Shown piece by piece: positions 39,848-48,013 of a stretch of 64,000 nucleotides of DNA. Under the pieces are notes generated by a model. That model had not been told where the DNA came from. It saw nothing but the letters and a program-made list of their open reading frames with translations, and ran no database searches. Source of the stretch: Salinilacustrithrix sp034522155 (GTDB lineage: Bacteria; Actinomycetota; Acidimicrobiia; Acidimicrobiales; Salinilacustritrichaceae); the NCBI GenBank assembly GCA_034522155.1, contig JAXHLP010000001.1, positions 124,001 through 188,000 of the forward strand, written 5' to 3'. The position numbers and the translations under genes are program-made. Positions within the stretch are counted from its first letter, which is position 1; every line of letters begins with the position of its first letter.

Positions 39848-40807
39848 ATGAGCGGTGGGCGCATCATCGGCTGGGGCACAGCGCTGCCCGACGGCGTCCT
39901 CACCAACGCCGACCTCGAGGCCCGCCTCGACACGACCGACGAGTGGATCACGGACCGGACCGGCATCAAGGAACGCCGCACGGGTGGCACCACGGCCGGG
40001 CTGGCCGCGGCGGCCGGACAGGCGGCGATCGAGCGCGCGGGCGTCGACCTGGCCAGCATCGACCTCCTGATCCTCTGCACCACCAGCGCCGACCGGTCGC
40101 TGCCGGCCACGGCGTCGACCGTGCAGGAGCTCCTGGGCCTCGATTGCGGAGCCTTCGACCTCGACGCCGCGTGCTCCGGCTTCGTGTACGGCCTCGTCGC
40201 AGCCAACGGCTACCTGGCCATGGGCTCGACCCGCATCCTGCTGATCGGCGCCGAGACCCTCGACCGCATGACCGACCCCGACGACCGCGGCACCGCCATC
40301 CTCTTCGGCAACGGCGCCGGCGCGGTCGTCGTCGACCTCGTCCCCGACGGCCAGCCCGACCAGCTCCTCGGCTGGGACGTCGGCTCCGACGGCAGCGCCG
40401 AGCACATCCTCTACGCCGAGATCGGCGGGTACATGCAGATGGACGGGCGCGAGGTGTTCCGCCGGGCCGTGCGGGTCATGGTCCAGTCGGCCACGAATGC
40501 CATGGCTCGCGCCGGCGTCACTGCGGAGGACATCAGCCTCGTGGTCCCCCACCAGGCCAACATCCGCATCATCGACTCGGCCTGCGACAAGCTCGGCTTC
40601 AGTCGGGACGACACCGCCCTGGTGCTGCAATCGACCGGGAACACCTCGGCCGCGTCGATCCCCCTCGCGCTGGCCGAAGCCCTCGACCAGGACCGGCTCA
40701 GCGACGGCCAGCTCGTGTTGCTGGTGGGATTCGGTGCCGGCATGACCTGGGCGTCGGCGGTCCTGCGCTGGCACGATCCCGCGATGCGCAAGGATGCAGG
40801 CCGATGA
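39848..40807 (+). CDS. fabH: Beta-ketoacyl-ACP synthase III
   Basis: FabH condenses an acyl-CoA primer with malonyl-ACP, the first step of type II fatty-acid synthesis. The 319-residue protein has the active-site Cys in DLDAACSGFVYGL, His in LVVPHQANIRII, and Asn in STGNTSAASIPLA. The substrate-entry region reads EWITDRTGIKERR. The ATG at 39848 is preceded by GGAGCG and lies 25 bases after fabD. The stop overlaps the fabG start by four bases. The type of primer (straight or branched) cannot be judged from the sequence. Confidence 0.96.
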   Translation: MSGGRIIGWGTALPDGVLTNADLEARLDTTDEWITDRTGIKERRTGGTTAGLAAAAGQAAIERAGVDLASIDLLILCTTSADRSLPATASTVQELLGLDCGAFDLDAACSGFVYGLVAANGYLAMGSTRILLIGAETLDRMTDPDDRGTAILFGNGAGAVVVDLVPDGQPDQLLGWDVGSDGSAEHILYAEIGGYMQMDGREVFRRAVRVMVQSATNAMARAGVTAEDISLVVPHQANIRIIDSACDKLGFSRDDTALVLQSTGNTSAASIPLALAEALDQDRLSDGQLVLLVGFGAGMTWASAVLRWHDPAMRKDAGR

Positions 40808-41520
40808 GCGAAGCCACGGAACGCACCGTCCTGGTGACCGGCGGCAACCGGGGCATCGGCCTCGCCTGCACCCGGGCGTTCCTGGCCGACGGCCACCGGG
40901 TCGCCACCGTGTCGCGCTCGGGCAGCGAGGTGCCCGGCGCCATGGCCGTGGCTTGCGACGTGAGCGACGGCGCCGACGTCGATGCCGCGGTCAAGGCAAT
41001 CGAGGACGAGCTCGGTCCGGTCGAGATCCTCGTCGCCAATGCCGGCATCACCCGCGACGGGCTGCTCGTCCGCATGTCCGACGACGACTTCAGTGACGTG
41101 GTCGACACCAACCTCACCGGCTCGTTCCGCTTCGCCCGGGCGGTGACCAAGAAGATGATGCGGGCGCGGTTCGGTCGCGTCGTGTTCATGTCGTCGGTCA
41201 ACGCCTACCTGGGGGCACCTGGCCAGGCGAACTACGCGGCATCGAAGGCGGGCATGATCGGCCTCGCCCGCTCCATGGCCCGCGAGCTGGCCAGCCGGAA
41301 CATCACCGTCAACGTCGTCACGCCGGGCCCGATCGACACCGAGATGCTCGCCGGCGTCGACGAGAACCGGCGCGCCGAGATGGCCTCGGCCGTGCCGCTC
41401 GGTCGCCTGGGAGCAGCTGACGACGTGGCTGCGGCCGTACGGTTCCTCGCCTCCGACGACGCCGGCTACATCACCGGCGCCGTACTGCCCGTCGACGGCG
41501 GCATCGCCATGGGCCACTGA
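40804..41520 (+). CDS. fabG: 3-oxoacyl-ACP reductase
   Basis: A short-chain dehydrogenase of 238 residues that reduces beta-ketoacyl-ACP with NADPH. The cofactor loop is TGGNRGIGLA, then VANAGITRDGLLVRM. The catalytic residues are Ser in VVFMSSVNAYLG and Tyr/Lys in NYAASKAGMIGL. The C-terminal ITGAVLPVDGGIAMGH closes the fold. The ATG at 40804 overlaps the fabH stop, so translation is coupled. All three conserved catalytic residues (Ser, Tyr, Lys) are present. Confidence 0.94.
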   Translation: MSEATERTVLVTGGNRGIGLACTRAFLADGHRVATVSRSGSEVPGAMAVACDVSDGADVDAAVKAIEDELGPVEILVANAGITRDGLLVRMSDDDFSDVVDTNLTGSFRFARAVTKKMMRARFGRVVFMSSVNAYLGAPGQANYAASKAGMIGLARSMARELASRNITVNVVTPGPIDTEMLAGVDENRRAEMASAVPLGRLGAADDVAAAVRFLASDDAGYITGAVLPVDGGIAMGH

Positions 41521-41585
41521 CCCGACCGCTCCGATCCCTATCCACTTCGATCCCCAATCCACCCACCCACAGGAGAAACAGCGCA

Positions 41586-41819
41586 GTGAGCGACGATTTC
41601 GAGCGATTCCAGAAGTGCGCCGTCGAGGTGCTCTCGGTCGAGGAGTCCCAGGTCACCAAGGAGGCATCCTTCGCCGACGACCTCGACGCCGACAGCCTCG
41701 ACCTGGTCGAGCTGGTGATGGCGCTCGAGGAGGAGTTCGACGTGACCGTCGAGGAGGAGGAGCTCGAGGGCATCGAAACCGTCGGCGCCGCCTTCGACCT
41801 CATCCAGTCCAAGGCCTGA
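41586..41819 (+). CDS. acpP: Acyl carrier protein
   Basis: A 77-residue acidic protein that carries growing acyl chains on a 4'-phosphopantetheine arm. The attachment Ser is in DDLDADSLDLVELVMALEEE. The C-terminal helix EEELEGIETVGAAFDLI is ordinary. The GTG at 41586 is preceded by CAGGAGA, a good ribosome site. It lies 65 bases after fabG and 25 before fabF. Confidence 0.97.
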   Translation: MSDDFERFQKCAVEVLSVEESQVTKEASFADDLDADSLDLVELVMALEEEFDVTVEEEELEGIETVGAAFDLIQSKA

Positions 41820-41844
41820 GAAACCCCGAGAGAGGATCCCGCCG

Positions 41845-43050
41845 ATGTCCGACGATCGCAGCACCAAGCACCGACGACGCGTCGCCATCACCGCGGTCGG
41901 TGTGGTGGCCAAGGCCGGCAGCAGCGCCGACGCGTTCTGGGACGGCCTGTGCACCGAACCCGAGGACGGCATGCGCCAGATCGAGGACTTCGATCCCACG
42001 CCGTTCTTCGCCAACCCGAAGGAGGCCCGGCGCGCCGATCGGTTCACCCAGTTCGCCATGGCGGCGACCCAGCAGGCGCTCGACTCGGTCGGGTTCGGCG
42101 ATGGCGAGTTCCCGGGCGATCCGGCCCGCCAGGGTGTCTACGTGGCCACCGGCATCGGCGGCATCGAGACCCTCGAGGAACAGATCCTCGTCCACGACAA
42201 GAAGGGACCCCGCCGGGTCTCGCCGTTCCTGATCCCGATGATGATGCCCAACGCCGCCGGGGCGGCCGTGTCGATGCGCTACGGCTGGCAAGGCCCGTGC
42301 GAGACCACGGTCACCGCATGCGCGGCCGGCACCCACGGCATCACCCGAGCTGCCGATCTCATCGCCTGGGGCCGGTGCGACGCCATGATCGCCGGCGGGT
42401 CCGAAGCCTCGCTCACCCCCACCGGCCTCCAGGGCTTCGCCAACATGACCGCCCTGTCGAGCGACGGCGTGTCACGCCCGTTCGCCGAGGACCGAAACGG
42501 ATTCGTGATCTCCGAGGGCTGCGGGATCCTCCTCCTCGAGGAGTGGGACAGCGCCATCGAGCGGGGCGCCACCATCCTCGCCGAGTTCCTGGGCGGGGCG
42601 TCCACCGCCGACGCCAACCACATCACCGCGCCGGCCGAGGGCGGCGAGGGCGCCATCCGCTGCATGCGTCTGGCCCTCGAGGACGCCGGCCTCGAGCCGG
42701 GCGACATCGCCCAGATCAACGCCCACGGCACATCGACGCCGTTGAACGACGCGGCCGAGGCCCAGGCCATCGCCGCGGTGTTCGGCGACCCCGGTCCCCC
42801 GGTGACCTCGACCAAGGGCGTCACCGGCCACGCGCTCGGCGCCGCGGGCGCGCTCGAGGCCGTGGCCGCGGTGCTCTCGATCCAGCGGGGCCGGATCCCG
42901 CCGACCATGGGCACCAAGGCCGTCGACGCCGAGCTCCCCCAGATCGACCTCGTCACCGAGACGGCGCGCGACTGGGAGCCCGGCCCCGTCATGTCGAACA
43001 GCTTCGGCTTCGGCGGCCACAACGGCAGCCTGGTGATCGCCCCGGCCTGA
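41845..43050 (+). CDS. fabF: Beta-ketoacyl-ACP synthase II
   Basis: The 401-residue elongating condensing enzyme. Active-site Cys is in TTVTACAAGTHGITRAAD. The two His residues are in QINAHGTSTPLNDAAEAQ and TKGVTGHALGAAGALEA. The C-terminal SNSFGFGGHNGSLVI is typical of FabF. ATG 41845 follows GAGAGGATCC. It ends the fab cluster; the next genes (fabZ, bcp) face it from the other strand, with a palindrome-rich region between. Confidence 0.96.
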   Translation: MSDDRSTKHRRRVAITAVGVVAKAGSSADAFWDGLCTEPEDGMRQIEDFDPTPFFANPKEARRADRFTQFAMAATQQALDSVGFGDGEFPGDPARQGVYVATGIGGIETLEEQILVHDKKGPRRVSPFLIPMMMPNAAGAAVSMRYGWQGPCETTVTACAAGTHGITRAADLIAWGRCDAMIAGGSEASLTPTGLQGFANMTALSSDGVSRPFAEDRNGFVISEGCGILLLEEWDSAIERGATILAEFLGGASTADANHITAPAEGGEGAIRCMRLALEDAGLEPGDIAQINAHGTSTPLNDAAEAQAIAAVFGDPGPPVTSTKGVTGHALGAAGALEAVAAVLSIQRGRIPPTMGTKAVDAELPQIDLVTETARDWEPGPVMSNSFGFGGHNGSLVIAPA

Positions 43051-43068
43051 CCCGGCCCGGGGTCCGAA

Positions 43069-43210
43069 GGTTCGGCGCGTTCGCGCGCCCAGAATGGCGC
43101 AACGCGCCGACCGGCGCGGAACTCCCAGGGGCGGGGTCCGTTCCGCCGGCAAGGATCGGCGCGCACGCGCGCCCATGATGATCGAGCGCGCCGATCGGCG
43201 CGTTCCTCCG
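43069..43210. repeat. Palindromic repeat pair, family B
   Basis: Two similar units of about 58 bases, 43069-43126 and 43153-43210, share GG-x-TCGGCGCG-x-x-CGCGCGCCCA and GCGCCGA-x-CGGCGCG. Each forms a hairpin with a 10-bp perfect outer stem: TCGGCGCGTT/AACGCGCCGA in the first, ATCGGCGCGC/GCGCGCCGAT in the second. A third stem (GCGGAAC/GTTCCGC) links the two. The element fills the space between the fabF and fabZ stop codons and directly touches the latter. It could act as a bidirectional terminator. It is unrelated in sequence to family A. Confidence 0.8.
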
Positions 43211-43642
43211 TCACGTGGGGACATCGGCGACGACGAAGAGCAGGTCGGCCTCGCAGGCCTTCTCGCCGTCGACCGAGGCGACCCCGCTCCCCCGTCCGGC
43301 GCGGGCCGAGAGACGGTGCATGGTCGTCTCGAGCGTGAGCGTGTCGCCGGGGACCACCTGGCGGCGGAACCGTGCCTTGTCGACCCCGCCGAAGAGAAGG
43401 AGCTTGCCCTCGAAACGCTCGTCCTGCAGGGCCGCGATGGCGCCGGTCTGGGCCAGCGCCTCGAGCATCAGCACGCCAGGCAGGGTCGGTCGACCGGGGA
43501 AGTGGCCGGCGAAGAAGTCCTCGTCGCCGGTCAGTTCCCATCGGCACCGGGCCGACTCGCCCGGCGCGACCTCGTCGATGGCAGTGATGAATGCGAACGG
43601 GTCTCGATGCGGGAGGATCGCCGCGGGGTCGAGGCCGCTCAA
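43211..43642 (-). CDS. fabZ: 3-hydroxyacyl-ACP dehydratase, FabZ type
   Basis: A 143-residue hotdog-fold dehydratase. The catalytic His is in AAILPHRDPFAFITAIDEV; the second motif is EDFFAGHFPGRPTLPG followed by VLMLEALAQTGAIAAL, as in FabZ. It removes water from beta-hydroxyacyl-ACP, completing the cycle of the plus-strand fab genes beside it. The start appears to be TTG at 43642, overlapping the bcp stop (TTGA), because family similarity begins within ten codons and no other start fits. This overlap implies translational coupling to bcp. Confidence 0.9.
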   Translation of the reverse strand: MSGLDPAAILPHRDPFAFITAIDEVAPGESARCRWELTGDEDFFAGHFPGRPTLPGVLMLEALAQTGAIAALQDERFEGKLLLFGGVDKARFRRQVVPGDTLTLETTMHRLSARAGRGSGVASVDGEKACEADLLFVVADVPT

Positions 43643-44100
43643 GAGTCGAGCTCCTCCAGCTTCTCGAGCAGCTTCTTCGGCGTGTCCTTGGGGCTGATCT
43701 TGGGCCACGCCTCGAGCAGCTTGCCGTTCTCGCCCACGAGGAACGCCGAGCGGATGATGCCCTCGTACTCGCGGCCGTACATCTTCTTGGTGCCCCACGC
43801 CCCGTACTTGTCGGCCACCTTGTGGTCGGAGTCCGAAAGCAGGGGGAAGCCGAGTGTGTACTTGTCGTCGAACTTCTTCTGCTTCTCGGGCTGGTCAGGG
43901 CTGATGCCGAGGATCTGGACGTCGACGTCGTCCTTGATCGCCGACAGCTCGCACGACTGGGTGGTGCAACCGGGCGTGTCGGCCTTCGGATAGAAGTACA
44001 CGAGCACCTTCTGGCCCTTGTGGTCGGTCAGCTTGACCTTGTCGCCGTTCTGGTCGGGCAGGGTGAATGCGGGGGCGCGATCGCCAGCGGAGAGTGCCAT
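43639..44100 (-). CDS. bcp: Thiol peroxidase, Bcp-type peroxiredoxin
   Basis: A 153-residue peroxiredoxin that reduces hydroperoxides using thioredoxin. The peroxidatic Cys is in FYPKADTPGCTTQSCEL, with a second Cys five residues on, as in Bcp proteins with both cysteines in one helix. ILGISPDQPEKQKKF and YGREYEGIIRSAFLVGENG are typical. The ATG at 44100 gives the normal length. Transcribed with fabZ (four-base overlap). It is separated from glbO by about 100 bases with two hairpins. Confidence 0.94.
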   Translation of the reverse strand: MALSAGDRAPAFTLPDQNGDKVKLTDHKGQKVLVYFYPKADTPGCTTQSCELSAIKDDVDVQILGISPDQPEKQKKFDDKYTLGFPLLSDSDHKVADKYGAWGTKKMYGREYEGIIRSAFLVGENGKLLEAWPKISPKDTPKKLLEKLEELDS

Positions 44101-44154
44101 GCGGTGGATCTTGGCACGCCGAGTCCGGGATCAGGAGCCTCGCGTGCACCCGGG

Positions 44155-44200
44155 CGAGTTCCGAAGCACAGCCGAGGAACTCGAGGTCGGCGAAGCCGAC
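44155..44200 (-). terminator. Two hairpins between glbO and bcp
   Basis: CGAGTTCC (44155-44162) pairs with GGAACTCG (44176-44183) across 13 bases, and GTCGGC-GAA-GCCGAC (44186-44200) forms a second stem with a three-base loop. They lie directly after the glbO stop on the minus strand, so they probably end the glbO transcript before bcp. Confidence 0.6.
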
Positions 44201-44202
44201 AC

Positions 44203-44592
44203 TCAGTCGGCGTTGCGCATGGCTTCGGCGGCCATCTGGAAGTACTCCCGCACCTGCTGCTCGACCTCGACGGGCACATCGCGCTCGGCGCACAGCGGGC
44301 TCAGCGCACCCAGCATGTGGCGGATCCACGCGTCGCGCTCGGCTGGTCCGATGACGAACGGCACGTGGCGCATCCGCAACCGCGGATGTCCCCGCTCGTC
44401 GCTGTAGGCGGTCGAGCCGCCCCAGAACTGGATGAGGAACCCGGTGAGCGTCCGGATCGGCTCCGACAGGTCGTCGGGGTACAGCGGCCGGAGCTGCGGA
44501 TCGTCGGCGACACCCGCGTAGAACCGCTGGACCAGCTCGACGAAGAAGTCCTCGCCGACGAGGTCGTGAACCGTGGTGGCACCCTCAGCCAC
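44203..44592 (-). CDS. glbO: Group II truncated hemoglobin (trHbO)
   Basis: A 129-residue heme protein. FFVELVQRFYAGVADDP carries the B-helix Tyr region, LYPDDLSEPIRTLTGFLIQF is the E-helix area, and HPRLRMRHVPFVIGPAERDA with proximal His is followed by the W-I of the G helix, as in trHbO of mycobacteria. These proteins bind oxygen and have been linked to redox or NO handling. The start overlaps the end of the upstream alkylsulfatase-like gene by 8 bases, so the two are likely in one transcript with the HIT-like gene. Confidence 0.94.
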   Translation of the reverse strand: MAEGATTVHDLVGEDFFVELVQRFYAGVADDPQLRPLYPDDLSEPIRTLTGFLIQFWGGSTAYSDERGHPRLRMRHVPFVIGPAERDAWIRHMLGALSPLCAERDVPVEVEQQVREYFQMAAEAMRNAD

Positions 44593-45847
44593 CGCCGATC
44601 TCCTCTGAGGTCGAGGCCGCCGTGCCGAAGATGCCCTTGGACATCAGCGACGCCTCGGCCTCACGCCGGCGGCGGTACACGTCAGCCCGCTGGGCGTGGA
44701 CACCGGCGTCATCGGGCGCGGCTGCGCCCGCCCACTCGGCCAGCTGGCAGGCGAGGCGCAGATCACCGGCATCGGCCACCTCGACGGCGCGGGCAGCCAG
44801 TTCGGCGGCGCCCCCGGCGAGCGAAGCGACCTCGGCGGCGACCGCGGCGTCGGCCGGCGGCTTGAGCCGGGCCGGGTTGCCGTCGTACCAGCCGCCGTAG
44901 AGGCGCCAGATGTTTCGCACCACGAACTCGGGCTCGTCGTAGGTCGCCTGCAGGTACGGGACCTCGGCGTACCGGTCGGGGACGCACACCGTGTGGACGA
45001 TCTCGTCGAGGGTGGCGCCCTCGTTCATCATCGCCAGCGTGTCCTCCAGCAGCCCCTCGAGCACCGTGGCGGTGGTGTCGAGCACGCCGGCGATCCGGGC
45101 CTTGCCGGCGATCGGCAGTCCGTGGGCGGGGGCGAGCAGCTCGGGTTCGAGCGCCGCCATCTTGCGCAGGGCGGCGGCCCAGTCGGCGCAGTAGCGCTGC
45201 ACCTTCTGGGGGTTGCCGGCATTGGGGAACACCCAGATGAACAGGTCGCCGCAGAAGATCGTCCGGGTGGCCGGGTCCCAGGTCCAGGCGTGGTCGTCGG
45301 TCTCGCCCCGGTCGTGGAACAGCTCCAACGTCGCATCGCCGACCGTCATGGTGTAGGTGTCCTCGAACACCTCGTCGGGGTCGGTGAAGGCGTCGGGGAA
45401 GCCGAGCCCGCCGGGGCCGAACTGGCGGTGGTTGATGACCACGTTGTAGCCGTGGGTCCGCTGGTAGCGAGCGAAGCGGGCGGGGGCGTTCTCGTGGGCC
45501 ACGATCCGGGGACGGGGCCCACCCCGCGCGTCGGCATCGGCGAGGAACGCAGCGACCCCACCGACGTGATCGACGTGGCCGTGCGTGTAGACGACCGTGG
45601 AGAACGGTGCGTCGGTCCACCGGCGGAGCGCATCGACCGCGGGCTGACCGAACGGCGCGAGCGAGGTGTCGAAGACGGCGAGTCCGTCCGTGGTCCGGCG
45701 GGCCCACACGTGGGAGAACGCGCACACCAGGCCGACATCGTCGGCCACCTCGTGGAAGCTCGTGTCCATCGGGTTGTTGGCCTGGGGTCCCTCGTAGACC
45801 TCGCCGTCGATGTAGCGGGCGGATCGGTCGAGCAGCGTCTCGGTCAT
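44585..45847 (-). CDS. MBL-fold alkylsulfatase-like hydrolase
   Basis: A 420-residue metallo-beta-lactamase-fold protein. The metal motif is VVYTHGHVDHVGGVAAFL, followed by the H-E-N segment IVAHENAPARFARYQR. DRGETDDHAWTWDP and TIFCGDLFIWVFPNAGNP complete the site. The C-terminal region LYGGWYDGNPARLKPPA and the helical repeat after it match the dimerisation part of SdsA1/BDS1-type alkyl sulfatases. Alkyl sulfatases also have a sterol-carrier domain, absent here, so the substrate may differ. ATG 45847; coupled to glbO downstream. Confidence 0.85.
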   Translation of the reverse strand: MTETLLDRSARYIDGEVYEGPQANNPMDTSFHEVADDVGLVCAFSHVWARRTTDGLAVFDTSLAPFGQPAVDALRRWTDAPFSTVVYTHGHVDHVGGVAAFLADADARGGPRPRIVAHENAPARFARYQRTHGYNVVINHRQFGPGGLGFPDAFTDPDEVFEDTYTMTVGDATLELFHDRGETDDHAWTWDPATRTIFCGDLFIWVFPNAGNPQKVQRYCADWAAALRKMAALEPELLAPAHGLPIAGKARIAGVLDTTATVLEGLLEDTLAMMNEGATLDEIVHTVCVPDRYAEVPYLQATYDEPEFVVRNIWRLYGGWYDGNPARLKPPADAAVAAEVASLAGGAAELAARAVEVADAGDLRLACQLAEWAGAAAPDDAGVHAQRADVYRRRREAEASLMSKGIFGTAASTSEEIGGG

Positions 45848-45901
45848 CGTCGTCTTTCCCTGGTTCGGTCAGCGCATCCTGTCAGCGAGCGACGAGCGGC
45901 G

Positions 45902-46207
45902 TCAGCGGAAGCCGTAGTAGCGGCCCTTCGGGCGGGCGTGGACGTGCCAGTGGCCGGGGATCGAACGTCGGTTGTCGTCGAGCCAGTACCCGCCGTACAG
46001 ATCGGTGGCCACCCGGTCGAGCTCGACCAGCATGTGCGTGCGATCATCCTCGGACGGGTCCACGCCGTGGGGTCGCCACACCACCATCGGCGTGGCGCAC
46101 GCCTCGCACTCGGCGATCCAGCACACGTCGTCCTCGTGGAACCACGGCGAGAGCCGAGCGGCCTCGCACAGCTCGCAGTCGGGATCGTGCCGGTCCCCGT
46201 CGGGCAT
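45902..46207 (-). CDS. Small HIT-like protein with two CxxC pairs
   Basis: A 101-residue protein with two CxxC pairs (CELC at residues 11-14, CEAC at 34-37) likely to bind zinc, and a C-terminal PGHWHVHARP. The H-x-H-x-H at residues 86-90 is the histidine-triad core used by HIT-family nucleotide hydrolases and transferases. The region between (PMVVWRPHGVD, THMLVELDRVATDLYGGYW) is consistent with a HIT fold. The ATG at 46207 is the start that fits; upstream residues have no domain. Same strand as the alkylsulfatase-like gene (54 bases apart). Substrate unknown. Confidence 0.6.
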   Translation of the reverse strand: MPDGDRHDPDCELCEAARLSPWFHEDDVCWIAECEACATPMVVWRPHGVDPSEDDRTHMLVELDRVATDLYGGYWLDDNRRSIPGHWHVHARPKGRYYGFR

Positions 46208-46352
46208 CCGGCGAGCCTGGCACAGCGCGGACCCACCGAAGGAGCACGCTGAGCGTGGTGGCATCGAGCCGTTCCTTCCCAACCGGTCGGGTACGAACAG
46301 CCCGAGAACGACCGATTGTGGGGATGCTCGGCGCACTCCTAGGTTCCAGCCG

Positions 46353-46997
46353 ATGGCCGAGGACTCCACCAGCGCGTACGCCGACGCCCCGAAGTCCGGG
46401 GAGGGTCCGGGCGTGCTCGTGCTGCACTCGTGGTGGGGATTGACCGATGCGGTCAAGTCGACGGTCAACGACCTGGCCGATGCCGGCTTCACCGCCCTTG
46501 CTCCCGACCTGTTCGGCGAGTTGGCCGACGATGCCGAGCACGGTGAGCAGCTCCTCGCCGATGCCGACGTCGATCAGCTCGTGATGGGCGTGCTGTCCTG
46601 CGCCGACGCCCTGCGCAACATGCCGGCCACGCCCGACGGGCCGATCAAGGTGGTCGGGTTCTCGATGGGTGCGTCGCTCGGGCTGTGGCTGTCGGAGCGC
46701 GAGCCGGAGCTGGTGTCGGCCGTGGTCGGCTACTACGGCACCCAGAGCATCGACTTCACCGAGACCCGGTCCGCCTACCAGTTCCACATGGCTGCGGACG
46801 ACCCGATGGTCGACGAGGAGGAGCTCGTCCTGATGCAGGCCAGCATCGGCCTCGCCGGCCGTCCCATCGAGCTCCACACCTACGACGATGTCGGCCACTG
46901 GTTCGCCGAGTCCGACACGCCGGGCTACGACGAGGAGGCGGCAGCCAAGGCCTGGCACCGCACCCTCGATTTCCTACGGGTCGATCGGACCTCGTGA
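46353..46997 (+). CDS. Dienelactone hydrolase-like protein
   Basis: A 214-residue alpha/beta hydrolase. Residues GVLVLHSWWGLTDAVKS, PDLFGELADDAEHG, the nucleophile elbow VVGFSMGASLGLWLSE and the His region YDDVGHWFAES are in the order expected for the dienelactone hydrolase family. Here the nucleophile is Ser (GFSMG) rather than the Cys of classical DLH (GYCxG), so activity may be an esterase. The ATG at 46353 lies in a 146-base divergent intergenic region shared with the HIT-like gene. The stop overlaps the next gene by four bases. Confidence 0.85.
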   Translation: MAEDSTSAYADAPKSGEGPGVLVLHSWWGLTDAVKSTVNDLADAGFTALAPDLFGELADDAEHGEQLLADADVDQLVMGVLSCADALRNMPATPDGPIKVVGFSMGASLGLWLSEREPELVSAVVGYYGTQSIDFTETRSAYQFHMAADDPMVDEEELVLMQASIGLAGRPIELHTYDDVGHWFAESDTPGYDEEAAAKAWHRTLDFLRVDRTS

Positions 46998-48013
46998 CCG
47001 AGCAGCCGAGACGCACCTGGTGGGCCCGTGCCGTCCGCTTCGGTCGCCGGCTCTTCCACGAGTGGAAGGCTGATCGGGTCCCCGACCTCGCTGCTGAGGT
47101 CGCGTTCTGGGCGATTCTCAGCCTCTTCCCGGCCCTGGTGGCACTGGCATCGGTGCTGGGTGCGCTCGATTCGATCGTCGGCGTCGACGTGGCGATGCGG
47201 GTCGAGGAGAACGTCCTCGACGCGTTGCGAACAGTCCTCACCTCCGAGGCCGACGCCACGGTCGAAGCCGTCGAGGAGCTGTTCGTCGAGTCCCGGCCCG
47301 GCCTGCTCACCTTCTCGGTCCTGGTCGCGATCTGGACCCTGTCGCGGGGCTTCGCCGCCCTGGTGCGGGCCCTCGACGTGGCCTACGACCTCGACGAGCA
47401 CCGACCGTGGCTGCAGACCCGGTCCACGGCGTTCGTGCTCGCCCTCGGTTCGCTGGTCGCCGCCGCCGTGATGCTGACCCTGATCGTGGTCGGCCCGCTG
47501 TTCGGCTCCGGTGAAGACATCGCGGGGACCGTCGGACTCAGCGACCAGTTCGTGTTCGTGTGGGACGTGCTGCGCCTGCCCGTGGCGTTCCTGGTCCTGA
47601 TCGCCTGGGCGGCCACGATCTTCCACATCGCCCCCGACCACCACACACCGTGGCGGGCCGACCTGCCCGGTGCGTTCGTCACCACGATCCTGTGGCTGGT
47701 GTTCTCGGGCGGCCTGCAGGTCTACGTCTCCATCGCCCAGACCGGCAACGCCGTCTTCGGCACGCTGGGCGGCGTGCTGATCGTGATGCTGTGGTTCTGG
47801 CTGCTGTCGCTGGCCGTGATCCTCGGTGGTGAGGTCAACGAGGTGCTCCTGTACCCGCAACCGCTGGACGACGAAGGCGCTGGCGCGACCTCAGCCGGCG
47901 TCGAGGGCGCGGCGGACGGTACCGACGAAGGCGCCGGCGTCGACGGCGGAGCCACCGTCGAGGAGGATCCGCATGATCGCGGACGCGATCACGACCCCGT
48001 CCGCGGCTCGTGA
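46994..48013 (+). CDS. YihY/BrkB-family membrane protein
   Basis: A polytopic protein of about 339 residues: six hydrophobic regions including AFWAILSLFPALVALASVL, FSVLVAIWTLSRGFAALVR, LRLPVAFLVLIAWAATIFHI and LGGVLIVMLWFWLLSLAVIL, with ALVRALDVAYDLDE between. This is the YihY (formerly BrkB) family, of unknown function despite the virulence label. The conserved part ends about NEVLLYPQPL. The remaining ~45 residues are acidic and read through 123 bases that are antisense to trpA, an unusual 3' overlap. The GTG at 46994 overlaps the preceding stop by four bases. Confidence 0.88.
   Translation: MTEQPRRTWWARAVRFGRRLFHEWKADRVPDLAAEVAFWAILSLFPALVALASVLGALDSIVGVDVAMRVEENVLDALRTVLTSEADATVEAVEELFVESRPGLLTFSVLVAIWTLSRGFAALVRALDVAYDLDEHRPWLQTRSTAFVLALGSLVAAAVMLTLIVVGPLFGSGEDIAGTVGLSDQFVFVWDVLRLPVAFLVLIAWAATIFHIAPDHHTPWRADLPGAFVTTILWLVFSGGLQVYVSIAQTGNAVFGTLGGVLIVMLWFWLLSLAVILGGEVNEVLLYPQPLDDEGAGATSAGVEGAADGTDEGAGVDGGATVEEDPHDRGRDHDPVRGS

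Noticed and set aside
44585..45847. Ribonuclease Z or glyoxalase II
   Set aside because: The metal motif would fit, but the LYGGWYDGNPARLKP region and helical tail are characteristic of alkylsulfatase-type proteins instead.
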